DNA of 64,000 nt from Myxocyprinus asiaticus (taxonomy: Eukaryota > Chordata > Actinopteri > Cypriniformes > Catostomidae): assembly GCF_019703515.2 (NCBI RefSeq), contig NC_059346.1, positions 52,503,501 to 52,567,500 on the forward strand, given 5' to 3'. The position numbers and the translations under genes were made by a program. Of this stretch, positions 33,522-43,257 are shown piece by piece; position 1 is the first letter of the stretch; each line of letters starts with the position of its first letter. Under the pieces are notes generated by a model. It saw only the letters and a program-made list of their open reading frames with translations. It made no database searches and had not been told where the DNA came from.

Positions 33522-33781
33522 TCTTAGATCACGCCCAGGTGAGTTTAGAGGTGTTGCCACATATAGAGAAAAATAAATCATGTAGTTGGTGCCTTAATGT
33601 ATCCCTTTTGCAAATTCATGAATTCCAACAAATGTTAAAGTCTGAAATCAATGTTTATATGGAGACCAACTGGTCCTCAGTATCCACTGTGGGTATGGCT
33701 TAGGAAGCACTTAAGGCGGTTCTTAGGTGCCGGATCATACAGTATGCCTCATTCACCAAAAAATCCAAACCACGAGAACTT

Positions 33782-34958
33782 GTGGAGTTGGAAGAAAATA
33801 TTAAAAATGTCGAAGCAGAGCTGAAGCGCCATTTGCCGTCCGATGGCCTCAGAGAATTGACTCGATTGAAATACAGATATAATACTATTTTGTCGTGGAA
33901 AGTGGAGTTTTGGTTATTCAGGGAAAGACAGTCATACTTTGAGTTGGAGGACAAAGCAGGAAAACATTTGGCTAGATATATAAAGCAGAAAGAGTCTTTT
34001 TCTACCATTCCCTCAGTGAAATCTGCAGGTGGTGAAATATTTACCTTGGCCATTGATATTAATAAAGCTTTTAAAGAATTCTATCTTGATCTTTATAGTT
34101 CCACGTCTTTGTCTACTGATAAAGATATTAGAAACTTTGTGGAACCATTAGATCTCCCTAAACTGACGACTGAGCAAAAAAATTCTCTTGACTCTGCGAG
34201 GTTAAGGCTTTGCCTACAGGCAAGGCTCCGGGGCCTGACGGCTTTGCTGCTGAGTTTTTCAAATCTTATGCTACAGAACTGGCTCCATTTTTGTTAGAAG
34301 TTTATACTGAATCATTAAAGAATGGAAAGCTTCCGCCAACCATGACGCAAACCCGGATCAGTCTGATTCTAAAAAAGGACAAAGATCCAAGGTACCGTCG
34401 TAAAAAGTTACCATCCAATTTCCCTGATCCAGTTAGATGTAAAAAATTTTGTCAAAAATTCTGGCTAATCAATTAAGTAATGTTATGACATCTCTTATAC
34501 ATATAGATCAGATAGGGTTTATTCGAGGCTGTAGCTCTTCTGATAACATTAGCTCTTCTGATAACATCAGGCGTCTCATCAATATCATGTGGTCAGTAGC
34601 GAATGATCAGTCTCCGGTCGCTGCCATCTCACTTGACACCGAAAAGGCATTTGATATGGTAGAATGGGATTAGCTTTTTAAGGTTTTGGAAATATACGGG
34701 TTTGGGAGTATATTTATTGGATGGATTAACGCAGATGATATTTTATTATTTGTCTCTGACCCCAGTAGATCTATGCCTTGCCTCCACAGAATTAATAATT
34801 CCTTTTCTAAGTTTTCAGGATATAGAGTTAACTGGTCTAAATCCGAAGCTTTGGCTCTGACAGCATACTGTCCAGTAACGGCTTTCCAGCCGGGTGCTTT
34901 CCAGTGGCCCAAACAGGGTATTTGGGTATTTTATTTCCAGAAAATTTGTGTGATTTAG
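33782..34958 (+). pseudogene. LINE ORF2 reverse transcriptase, copy 2, heavily disrupted
   Basis: Fragments read MELEENIKNVEAELKRHLPS, then after a deletion near 34195 PTGKAPGPDGFAAEF, then ISLDTEKAFDMVEWD ended by a TAG at 34671. At about 34728 the frame jumps from FIGWI to ADDILLF. This removes about 70 residues including motif B and the first residues of the YADD box. Confidence 0.82.
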
Positions 34959-36424
34959 TTAGAGTTCATTTTGACCCCTTAATAAAACGGTTTTCGAGCG
35001 ATGTGGGCAGGTGGGCTTCATTACATTTATCTATGATTGGGAAGATTAATGTTATTAAAATGAATTGTATTCCAAAATTCAATTACTTACTCCAGTCTCT
35101 CCCTGTAGATGTCCCCCTCTCTTATTTCAAACAATTTGATAGCATAGCAAAGTCCTTCATTTGGAATGGTAAGCGTCCCAGGTTAAATTTCAATAAGTTA
35201 CATAGGCCGATTGACAAAGGTGGGTTAGGCCTACCCAAGATTTTGTTTTATTATTATGCATTCGGTCTTAGACATTTGGCTCATTGTTCGCTTCCACCTG
35301 AAAGAGCCCCTCCCTGGTTTTGTATTGAAAAGGAAGTTCTTGCCCCTATCTCGCCACTGCAAAGCCTTTCGATTAAACTAGCCGGAGAGGTTAAGTCGCA
35401 CCCCGTTATTTTGCATTTGCACTCGATATGGACAAAAGTGTCCAGAGTGTTTAATTCTGATATTTATTTAAACGTAGCCTCGAGCATATAGCCGAACCCT
35501 AAACTATGTACTAATAAGTCCCCTATCTGTTGGTTGGATTGGATTGTGAGGGCGGTTAATACACTTGGTGACCTATATGAGAGTGGAGTATTGAGACCTT
35601 TTGAAAATTTGGTTCAACATTTTGGCATTCCCAGATCTCAGTTTTACAAGTATTTACAGCTGCGCCACCTACTCTGCACTGTTTTTGGGAGTGGCACGCA
35701 CCCCCCCAGTGCGGCAGATACTCTGGGAGTGGTGATTGCTGCTTTTGGGAAGGGTCATGAGGCATCAGTGTATTACTCCCTGCTAATTCAGAGTCTGGGG
35801 GACGGAACTTTGAATTCTCTCAAACAATTATGGGAGAAAGATCTAAACTTGACATTGGAGGAGGGAGTGTGGGCTAGGATCCTAAAAAATGTCAAGTCTG
35901 CATCTAGAGATGCAAGGGTTCGCCTTATGCAATTTAAGATTTTACATCGATTTTATTGGACCTCCTCCAGATTGTATAGGCTTGGTCTTAAAGACACACC
36001 CACCTGCTGGCGATGTCAGTCAGAGGTTGGAGACATAACTCATGTCTTTTGGGAATGTGTTGAGATCCAGGTGTTCTGGTTGAAAGTTCAGAGTCTTATA
36101 TGTGATGTATTGGGCACTCGGCTTTCACTTTGTCCCAGACTCTGTATTTTGGGCGATGGGGTGGTCATCGACGTTGAGAATCGGCACATAAAAAGTTGGA
36201 TTCTAACGAGCATCATGATCGCCAGACAAGTTATTTTAAGGGGTTGGAGGTCGGTTGGAGCGCCCTCATTTCATGAGTGGTGCTCGGAGATGGAGAGGGT
36301 GGCGGCCTTAGAGGAAGGGATCTATAGAAGGCTGGGAAATCTGGGGTTATTTGATAGGAAATGGGGCAGATATTTGGCCTTTTTGGAAGGCTTTCGGGGA
36401 GGGGTGGTGGAGAGGGATCTTTAG
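34904..36424 (+). pseudogene. LINE ORF2 post-RT and C-terminal region, copy 2
   Basis: Frames 34904-35491 and 35534-36424 encode the region that copy 1 has partly lost. They include LSMIGKINVIKMNCIPKFNY, FDSIAKSFIWNGKRPRLNF (the IWNGK block typical of L1/Tx1 elements) and the CWRCQSEVGDITHVFWEC knuckle. The last frame is 296 residues long. Confidence 0.82.
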
Positions 36425-36842
36425 TTTTAAATATGTGTGTGCAATTTGATTGTTTTTTTTTTGTTTTTTTTAAATATGCTTTTTTTTATTTATTTATTAT
36501 GTGTGCGTGTTTTTTTAAATATTTATGACCATTGGGGTGAGTGTTTGTGTCGGGTGGGGTTGTTCAGGGGAAGAGTTTAATTGTATATTATTTGATTCCG
36601 CATTTTTTGTGATGTTTATGTAATTTGTTGAATGGAATCAATAAAAATTGTTAATATATATATATCAAAAAAAGAACTGCAAATAACATAACACATTAAT
36701 GGATAGTATAAATATGTTTTAAGCTTAACGTTTAATACACAGGTATATACAAATATGTTAATGAATCAAATCATTTAAAAATATTATCTGTTGGTCTATA
36801 TAGATATACAGTTATATATAGTTTATTCATATACATTAACAT

Positions 36843-37158
36843 TGTTTCTCTGTCTCACACTCATTTAAGATTGTGAATTATTGTTGTATTCTATATTTTA
36901 GCTTTCTTTATCTCACACACATTCACACACGTTTTATTTGTATTTGTATTCTTTATATCCTTTATGTATTGTCACCTTGTTTTTTCTTTTACAAATGTAG
37001 ACAAATGGCAACATATTGTTGTATTGTTCATTTGTATATTGTCAAATTATTTCTTTTAAAAAATTAGAACTGTAGATTATTGTTGGATTATTTGTATATT
37101 GTCACAGTTATTCATTCTCATGCTCATTTAAGATAGCAGATTATTACGGTACTATTAT

Positions 37159-37199
<41 letters not shown>

Positions 37200-38216
37200 A
37201 TTTACTGTAGGATTGTTAAATATTGTTGTATCTTTTCTATATTGTTGCCTTGTTTCTATAACACTTTTAGAATGGCACATTTTTGTTTATTTGTATATTA
37301 TGTTTCTCTCTCACACAAACATTTAGTATTGCACATTATTGTTGTATTGTTTGCATATTGTTGCCTTGCTTCTCTCTCTCATTTTGAATGGCAGTTTATT
37401 GTTGTATATACTGTCATTATGTTTCATTCTCTTACAAATGTATATCTGCACATTTATTGTTGTACTGTCACATTGTTTCTTTCGTTTGTACATTTAGATT
37501 ATTGTGTATTTTTTTATTATCACATTGTTTCTCTCTATCCCACTCATTCTGGATTGTGAATTTATTGTAGTATCTTTTCTATATTAGTGCCTTATTTATC
37601 AAACACTTGGATGGCTGATTATCGTTGTTTGTACTGTTTGCATTTTGTTGTGATGTTTGTTTGTATATTTTCACCTTGTTTCTCTTTCACAAACATTTTA
37701 GCACTGTGGATTGTAGTTGTACTGTTTGTACTATATATTGTTGTGTTTGTTTGTGTGTTGTTGCCTTGTTTTTCTTTCTCACACTCATGTAGAATTGCAG
37801 ATTATTGTAGTATTGCTTATTTATATATTGTCGCCTTGTTTTTTTATTCTTTTACATGTAAAATTACAAATTATTGTTGTGTTGTTTATTTTTATATTGT
37901 TACATTATTTGTCTTTCTCACAGTCATTTACTGTAGGATTGTGAATTACTGTTTGTCGTTCCCACACATTTGGAATACAGTCAATTATTGTGCACAGTTT
38001 GTATATTGTTTCTCTCACTCATTTAGGATTGTCAAATATTGTTGAATTTGTCCTATTTTATTGCCTTTTTCTATCTCCAACCCTTTTAGGATTGCAAATT
38101 GTTGTTTGATTGTATATTGCCATGTTCATGTCATGCTTTTGTTAATATTGCATATTATTGTTGTGTTGTTTGCATATTGTTGTGTTATTTGTTTGTATAT
38201 TGTTGCGTTGTTTCTA

Positions 38217-38218
<2 letters not shown>
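36843..38218 (+). repeat. Degenerate minisatellite, period about 60-63 bp
   Basis: A core ATTATTGTTGTATTGTTTG, then TATATTGTCACC-like, TTGTTTCTCTCTCTCAC and CATTTAGGATTG segments recurs. Landmark ATTGTTGTA positions near 37012, 37075, 37137, 37219, 37279, 37336, 37397 and 37460 give spacings of about 57-63, with one of 82 where a CT run expanded. About 20 copies fill the block. Open frames inside it (up to 152 residues) are repeat translations, not genes. Confidence 0.8.
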
Positions 38219-38258
<40 letters not shown>

Positions 38259-38306
38259 GACAGACAGACAGACAGACAGACATACAGATAGATAGATAGA
38301 TGGATA
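38219..38306. repeat. Compound microsatellite (CT)n-(AGAC)n-(AGAT)n
   Basis: CT dinucleotides to about 38258, then AGAC units to about 38281, then AGAT units to about 38302. It ends exactly at the LTR boundary of the Gmr1-like element. Confidence 0.95.
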
Positions 38307-38307
38307 G

Positions 38308-38668
38308 TGTAGCACTTCTCATTGGAAGGAGGAGGCGAGAAGCAGATTTCCTGGTTCAGGTAAGCGTTTTTATTTTCCTCTCTGCAGCACAAACACACTC
38401 TCAAGGCTTTTACGTTGTTCAATAACACAGTCTAAAAAAAGCCACAAACTAGTCCACAAAATAAACTAAACTTTGTTATAACTCTTGGCTTCATAGTCCG
38501 TGCCCAGGCTCTCTCTCTCGTCTAACTGCTGTGTGGCTCTATTTATGCCGCTCTCCCCATGCTCACTGAAATTAGAGACAGGTGTTAGACATAATTTAAC
38601 TCAGGTGTAAGCGCCCTTACCGCTTTCTCTCTCTCCGGAGAGATGCTTGACCATGCCCCCGCTGCACA
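38308..38668 (-). repeat. 3' LTR of the Gmr1-like element
   Basis: TG...CA bounded: TGTGCAGCGGGGGCATGG on the minus strand at 38668, ending GAAGTGCTACA at 38308. It contains a GCATAAATAGAG TATA-like box and an AATAAA signal (plus-strand TTTATT near 38370). It shares motifs (GCGGTAAGG, CTAACACCTGTCTCT) with the LTR-like sequence at 59507-59847. Confidence 0.75.
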
Positions 38669-38947
38669 TATCCCCACCGCCCGACTCAGGCCGGGGCGGC
38701 ATCCGGCCTGCCTACCACTCCCTCCCCTTATTCCTGGAGAGGAAGTTGGCGACAGCCATCTGTGCCCCCGGTTGGTGACGTCCGAATAATTAGGTACAAA
38801 CCTTCTATAATAGCCATCCAGCCCCAGGAACTGTCTCACCCCCTTTTTGGTCTTCGGTCTCGGACAGGTCGCAATCGCCGCTGTCTTGTCAATTTGGGGA
38901 CGCACCTGCCCGTGGCCCAAGTGGAACCCCAGATACCGTACCTCCAC
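38585..38947 (-). pseudogene. Gmr1-like RT thumb/connection joined to RNase H tail
   Basis: It encodes VRYLGFHLGHGQVRPQIDK and RQFLGLDGYYRRFVPNYSDV, the RT thumb and tether. It then jumps to a segment readable in another frame as GAQMAVANFLSR, the end of RNase H. The RNase H core is deleted between them. Confidence 0.8.
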
Positions 38948-38949
38948 CT

Positions 38950-39247
38950 GTCCAATCGCTCACTTCTTCGGGTTCGCTGTGAGTCCCGCTCGGCGTAGCG
39001 ATCTCAGAACCGCCCTCAGATGTTGCATGTGCCGCTGCCAATCATTGCTGTAAATGATGATGTCATCTAAATAGGCAGTGGCGTAAGCTGAATGCAGTCT
39101 GAGGATTCGGTCCATGAGACGCTGAAACGTAGCCGGGGCCCCAAACAAACCGAACGGAAGTGTCACAAATTGGTGTAATCCAAACGGAGTGGAGAAGGCA
39201 GTTTTCTCACGGGAAATTGGTGTCAAGGGGATCTGCCAATAGCCCAT
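38950..39247 (-). pseudogene. Gmr1-like reverse transcriptase palm
   Basis: A 95-residue frame begins MGYWQIPLTPISREKTAFST, with FGLHQFVTLPFGLFGAPATF and the catalytic box AYLDDIIIYS intact. The fingers and motif A (LDxxxGYWQ) start are cut off by fusion to the integrase segment. Confidence 0.85.
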
Positions 39248-39884
39248 CGTCGTGCACGAACTTACGAATCATGTTTTTGAGGGTTTTATTAAATCGTTCC
39301 ACCAGACCACCCGTTTGAGGATGGTACACGCTGGTGCGAATCGATTTAATGCTCAACAATTCGTACAGCTCGCGTAGTGTCCGTGACACAAACGTTGTGC
39401 CTTGATCGGTGAGGATTTCTTTCAGAATCCCCACCCGGGAGATTATTTTGAAGAGTGCCTCCGCAACACTGCATGCTGAGATGTTGCGAAGAGGCACTGC
39501 TTCCAGATATCGCGTTGCATAGTCCACTAGGACCAATACAATGTGATGTCCGCATGCTGACCGTTCTAATGGCCCGACGAGGTCCATTCCAATTTTCTCA
39601 AAGGGGACCTCCATCAGAGGGAGAGGGCGCAATGGCGCTTTTGGGGTGGCCGGTGGGTTAACCAGCTGGCATTCGCGGCATGCCGCACACCACCTGCGGA
39701 CATCGCCGCCAATGCCCGGCCAATAGAAACGGGCTATTAGATGGTTCAGTGTCTTCCTTTCTCCTAAGTGACCTGCCATGGGATTATAATGAGCCGCCTG
39801 GAATACCATTTCCCGACGGCTCCTTGGAATCAAAAGTTGGGTTGTATCCTCTTTGGTCTGAGTGTCCTGTGTCACTCGATACAA
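39228..39884 (-). pseudogene. Gmr1-like integrase
   Basis: It has an HHCC zinc module (AAHYNPMAGHLGERKTLNHL and CAACRECQ) and a core with GMDLVGPL (first Asp), TDQGTTFVSR (second Asp) and SVYHPQTGGLVERFNKTLK (Glu). All catalytic residues are readable in one 225-residue frame. After VHDDG it runs directly into RT sequence in a different frame, so the C-terminal region and any chromodomain are missing. Confidence 0.87.
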
Positions 39885-39991
39885 CCGCTCATTTATAATT
39901 GCAAATAGGGGTATGAAAGGGTGATGTCAGGCTGGAGTCGTTGACCATCGATGACTCTCACTTGGTCAAAGGCGTGTTTGAGGGTTTTGTC

Positions 39992-40462
39992 TCACGACTG
40001 CTCCAAAGGGAAATCCCCCTCAGGGAATTCCCTGAGAAGGGGAGGGGTTGCAGCCTCTCCCCCTCTCTCGTCATTATGACGTGGAGCTGTCGAGGATGGC
40101 CCCGGCTCCGCCTCCCCTGCCAGAGCATCGCACATTGCACATCTCCCTAATTTCATACCATCCGCGCAAATTCCCTTTAATAAAACTCTAAAATCAGGCC
40201 AATCAGTCCCCAAAATCAGCGGATGGGTGAGGCGGGAACTAACCGCGGCCTCCACTCTATGCTTTTTCCCCCCGAATTTAATCGTCAGGGTCACCACCGG
40301 ATACTTGTGAATATCCCCATGTACACATTTCACCTTCACCGTTTTAGTTGTGACCAATGCCTCGGGTTGAACCAGGTGTTGGTGGATAGTGGTTTGATTA
40401 CAGCCTGTGTCCACCAACGCCTGGTGAGTACCCCCCTTGACACTTACCGGTATCCAGTACAC
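39992..40462 (-). pseudogene. Gmr1-like aspartic protease
   Basis: A 156-residue frame contains HQALVDTGCNQTTIHQ, where D-T-G is the retropepsin active site, and a downstream HPLILGTDWPDF, the conserved hydrophobic-Gly-Thr-Asp segment. It lies between gag and integrase as expected. An N-terminal Met (MYWIPVSVKGG) is internal to a polyprotein and not a true start. Confidence 0.82.
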
Positions 40463-40566
40463 TCCGGCCCGGTTGGGGCAGCCTGTGGGAGGTCAGAGAC
40501 CCGCACCACCGTCCCCAGCTCCATCAAAGGGCACTGATCTCGGAAGTGGCCCGGGTCTCCGCACCT

Positions 40567-41096
40567 TCAGCAGGCCGGCCCAGGCGCTACGCCCGCACTT
40601 GCATCGGCGGGCGCCCCCCCCTGAGGGGGAGAGTGGCGGGGCATTGGAACAGGGGAAGGTGTCGCCTCCCACACCCGGGAAACTGGTCTCAGTGGCTGAA
40701 GTCCTCCTCGTCTGCGTGGGGCAGGAATGGGACCTGGAGAGAGAGCAGAACGAGAGGAGATAGGGGAGGGGAATGAGACAGGGGGAAGAGAGAGAGAGAG
40801 GGAGGGCTCTTCCGCCCTCGGATTCGCCGCCATGTGGTCCTCCGCAAGCCGGATAGCTTCCTTCAGTGACGCCGGGCAGTGGCACTGGACCCACTCCGCC
40901 GTCCCTTTTGGCAGTTGATGTACTAATTGCTCCAGTACCACCTGGTCGATGATCCCGTCGACGCCGCGGTCCCCCGCTAGCAACCATCTTCGGCAGGCGT
41001 CGGGGAGCCGTTGGACAAAGGCAAACGGGCGGTCGGAGTTCTCCAGCTTCAGGTTCCGGAAGAGCTGACAACCCCGCTGCCACAGATAGATGGATT
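40567..41096 (-). pseudogene. Gmr1-like gag fragment with SCAN-like segment
   Basis: The minus strand encodes CQLFRNLKLENSDRPFAFVQ, RRWLLAGDRGVDGIIDQVVL and LEQLVHQLPKGTAEWVQCHC, then ASLKEAIRLAEDHMAANP. The Q-L-P-x-x-x-x-x-W-V and LEEAxxLAEDH pattern resembles the SCAN domain, which derives from gag capsid of this retroelement group. Proline/arginine-rich sequence follows, possibly leading to a zinc knuckle. The N-terminal gag is absent; the frame runs artificially into an adjacent Tc1-like end. Confidence 0.72.
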
Positions 41097-41937
41097 GACT
41101 GCCTGGCCAAAAAAAAAAAAGTCGCCATTTGGATTTAAATAAGCAGATACTTAAGATATGATTATTATTGCAGTGATTAATAAGTTTCAACAATTCTTTT
41201 AACCCTAACTGATGCAGTGTGTAGCTTCTTATTTCTTAAACAACCATGTTGGAAGACGTATCCTGTGGTCATGGAAAAGATGTTACTGTGTTTCAGAAGG
41301 GGCAATTTATTGGTCTGCATCAAGCAAAGAAAACAACTAAGGAGATTGTTGAAATAACTGGAATTGGGTTAAGAACTGTCCAACGCATTATTAAAAACTG
41401 CAAGGATAATGGTAAACCATTAGCTTTGTGGTAGAAATGTGTTTGGAGAGAAATCCTGAATGATTGTGATTGGAGATCACTAAAACGCTTGAAGTCACGT
41501 TGTAAAAAATCAACAGTAGAACTCACGGCTATGTTTTATAGTGAAAGAGCATTTCCACATGCACGAGACGAGAATTTATAGGATTGGGACTAAACAGCTG
41601 TGTGGCCACAAGAAAGCCACTTGTTAGTGAGGCTAATCGAAAAAAACAAATTTGCTAGGGAGCATAAAGATTGGACTGTGGAGCAATGAAAAATGGTCAT
41701 GTTGTCTGATGAGTCCAGATTTACCCTGTTCCAAAGTGATGGGCACGTCAGGGTAAGAAGGGAAGCGCATGAAGTGATGCACCCGTCATGAATATTGCCC
41801 ACTGTACAAGCCTCTGGAGGCAGTGTTATGATCTGGGGTTGGTTCAGTTGGTGAGGTCTAGGCTCAGCAATGTTATGTGGCAATAAAAATGAAGTCAGCT
41901 GATTACCTGAATGTACTGCATTACCAGGTTATCCCAT

Positions 41938-42834
41938 TGTGGCGAGCAGGGTGGGGCCGAGTGGCGTATGGGAAGAGCAAGGCTGGGAAGATGAGTGATG
42001 AATGAGGTCCACCTGTGTGCCACACCAGTCCCGTGTTCCAGTGAGGGGCTGCGGGAGTATATATGGAGAGAAGACAGTGGCAGAGGTGAGAGAGAGATGC
42101 ACGAAGCTCTCTCTGTGTGTGTGTTTGTTAATTTGTTTGATGTAGCTGGCTAAAAAGCAGTGCGTGTGTTTTATGTGGGGCTGTAAAGCACCCCGTTACA
42201 TTGTACACTGAATAGTGTGATTAAATTGTCTTACGTGTTTGTTAAGCCGGTTCCAGCTTCCTCCTTTTCCACGAAATGTTCCACTGGTGCCGAAACCCGG
42301 GAAGGAAGAAGGATGTGCCTTCAAGGAGTCCTCGCCACTGACTGAGGATTGTGACGCCGAGGTAGTGCTCGATCTGGTGGCGCTGGAGCTCTGCGTCAAC
42401 CGGCAACTGAAAGGGAAGCCTGCCCGGCATTGTGGACGGAAGCAGTACAGCGAGCTGAGGGCCAGTCGATGGCGTGTCCGGGGCCAGCGAGCCTGTCTCT
42501 GTCTCCTCTCTCTGTCCTCTCTCTACTTTCTCCTCTCTCTCTCTCTTCTCCCCCTCCCCCTCTCCTCTCCCTCATCCTATTTCCACTCCCAGGCACGTGT
42601 GGGTCAGACCCGGAGACAGGCTAGAGACTACGTGTCTGCTACCAGAGTTTCATATAGAGTGTTGTGCTGAAAAGCGGACCTGTCTTATCCTTTATGCTGC
42701 AAAGCAGATTTTGGTTTTGAGTGTGAAGCTGTAAAGCATTTTTCTATTATTTTGTTAATAAAAATCTGACTCACATAGACTGTGAAAACCGGCTCCCGCT
42801 TCCTCCTTTGATCCAAATACAAACCTTTGTTACA
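41938..42834 (+). mobile_element. Small LTR retroelement inserted in the Tc1-like element
   Basis: It starts TGTGGCGAGCAGGGTGGGG and ends CAAACCTTTGTTACA (TG...CA). It is flanked by the 5-bp duplication CCCAT (41933-41937, 42835-42839). A primer-binding-site sequence TGGTGCCGAAACCCGGGA lies at 42285-42302, directly after the presumed 5' LTR (about 346 bp). The internal region is under 350 bp and has no pol, so this is a non-autonomous or internally deleted element. The two terminal regions are only partly alike. Confidence 0.8.
42285..42302 (+). promoter_or_regulatory. Retroelement tRNA primer-binding site
   Basis: TGGTGCCGAAACCCGGGA starts immediately inside the 5' LTR and has the TGG start complementary to the CCA end of a tRNA. 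The cognate tRNA was not determined. Confidence 0.75.
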
Positions 42835-43257
42835 CCCATCAATGGATTTTTTTCTTCCCTGATGGTACGAGCATATTCCAGGATGACAATGCCATGGTTC
42901 ATCGGGCTCAACTTGTGAAAGAGTGGTTCAGGGAGCATGAGGAATCATTTTCACACATGAATTGGCCACCATAGAGTCCTGACCTAAACCCCATTGAAAG
43001 TCTTTGGGATGTGCTGGAGAAGACTTTATGGAGTGGTTCGACTCTCCCGTCATCAATACAAGATCTCAGCCAAACATTAATGCAACTCTGGATGGAAATA
43101 AATGATATGATGTTACATAAGGTTGTTGAAACAATGCCACGATGAATGCATGCCGTAATCAAAGCTAAAGGTGGTCCAACAAAATATTAGAGTATGCAAC
43201 TTTTTTTTGGCCAGGCAGTGTAGATAGACAGACAGACAGACAGATAGACAGATCAAC

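Larger units (their letters stand above)
31411..36671 (+). mobile_element. L1/Tx1-like LINE, copy 2 (about 5.26 kb)
   Basis: Same family as the minus-strand copy at 21042-26362. It begins GGAGGTCACATGACGCCATG and ends GGAATCAATAAAAATTGTTA with a TA/A-rich tail. Flanks AAGATTTGCAGATAAC (31395-31410) and AAGAACTGCAAATAAC (36672-36687) look like a decayed target duplication. ORF1 is better preserved here, ORF2 worse. Confidence 0.88.
38308..41096 (-). mobile_element. Gmr1-like Ty3/gypsy retrotransposon with integrase before reverse transcriptase, 5'-truncated
   Basis: In minus-strand order: gag fragment with a SCAN-like segment (about 41090-40790), a putative zinc-knuckle stretch, aspartic protease (40462-39992), integrase (39884-39228), reverse transcriptase (39247-38950), tether (38947-38800), an RNase H tail, a polypurine tract (38686-38669) and the 3' LTR (38668-38308). 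Integrase upstream of RT is the copia-like order described for the Gmr1 group of deuterostome gypsy elements. Deletions have removed the integrase C-terminus plus RT start, and most of RNase H. Confidence 0.85.
41097..43220 (+). mobile_element. Tc1-like transposon, degenerate, split by an LTR element
   Basis: Termini ACTGCCTGGCCAAAAAAAAA (left) and ...TTTTTTTTGGCCAGGCAGTG (right, followed by TA at 43221-43222) are inverted repeats. The transposase starts MLEDVSCGHGKDVTVFQKGQ with helix-turn-helix KEIVEITGIGLRTVQRIIKN. It then runs with many stops through VMLSDESRFTLFQSDGH (first Asp), [17 protein letters not shown] (second Asp) and SPDLNPIESLWD (Glu). Stops at 41432 and beyond inactivate it. 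Positions 41938-42834 are a later insertion. Confidence 0.85.

Noticed and set aside
36873..38299. Several hydrophobic cysteine-rich frames resembling membrane proteins
   Set aside because: They repeat with the ~60-bp minisatellite period and differ only by repeat drift, so they are not independent genes.
42239..42734. A 143-codon frame after the primer-binding site, considered as a gag gene
   Set aside because: It overlaps CT-rich simple sequence and has no capsid or zinc-knuckle motif. The internal region is too short to hold gag.
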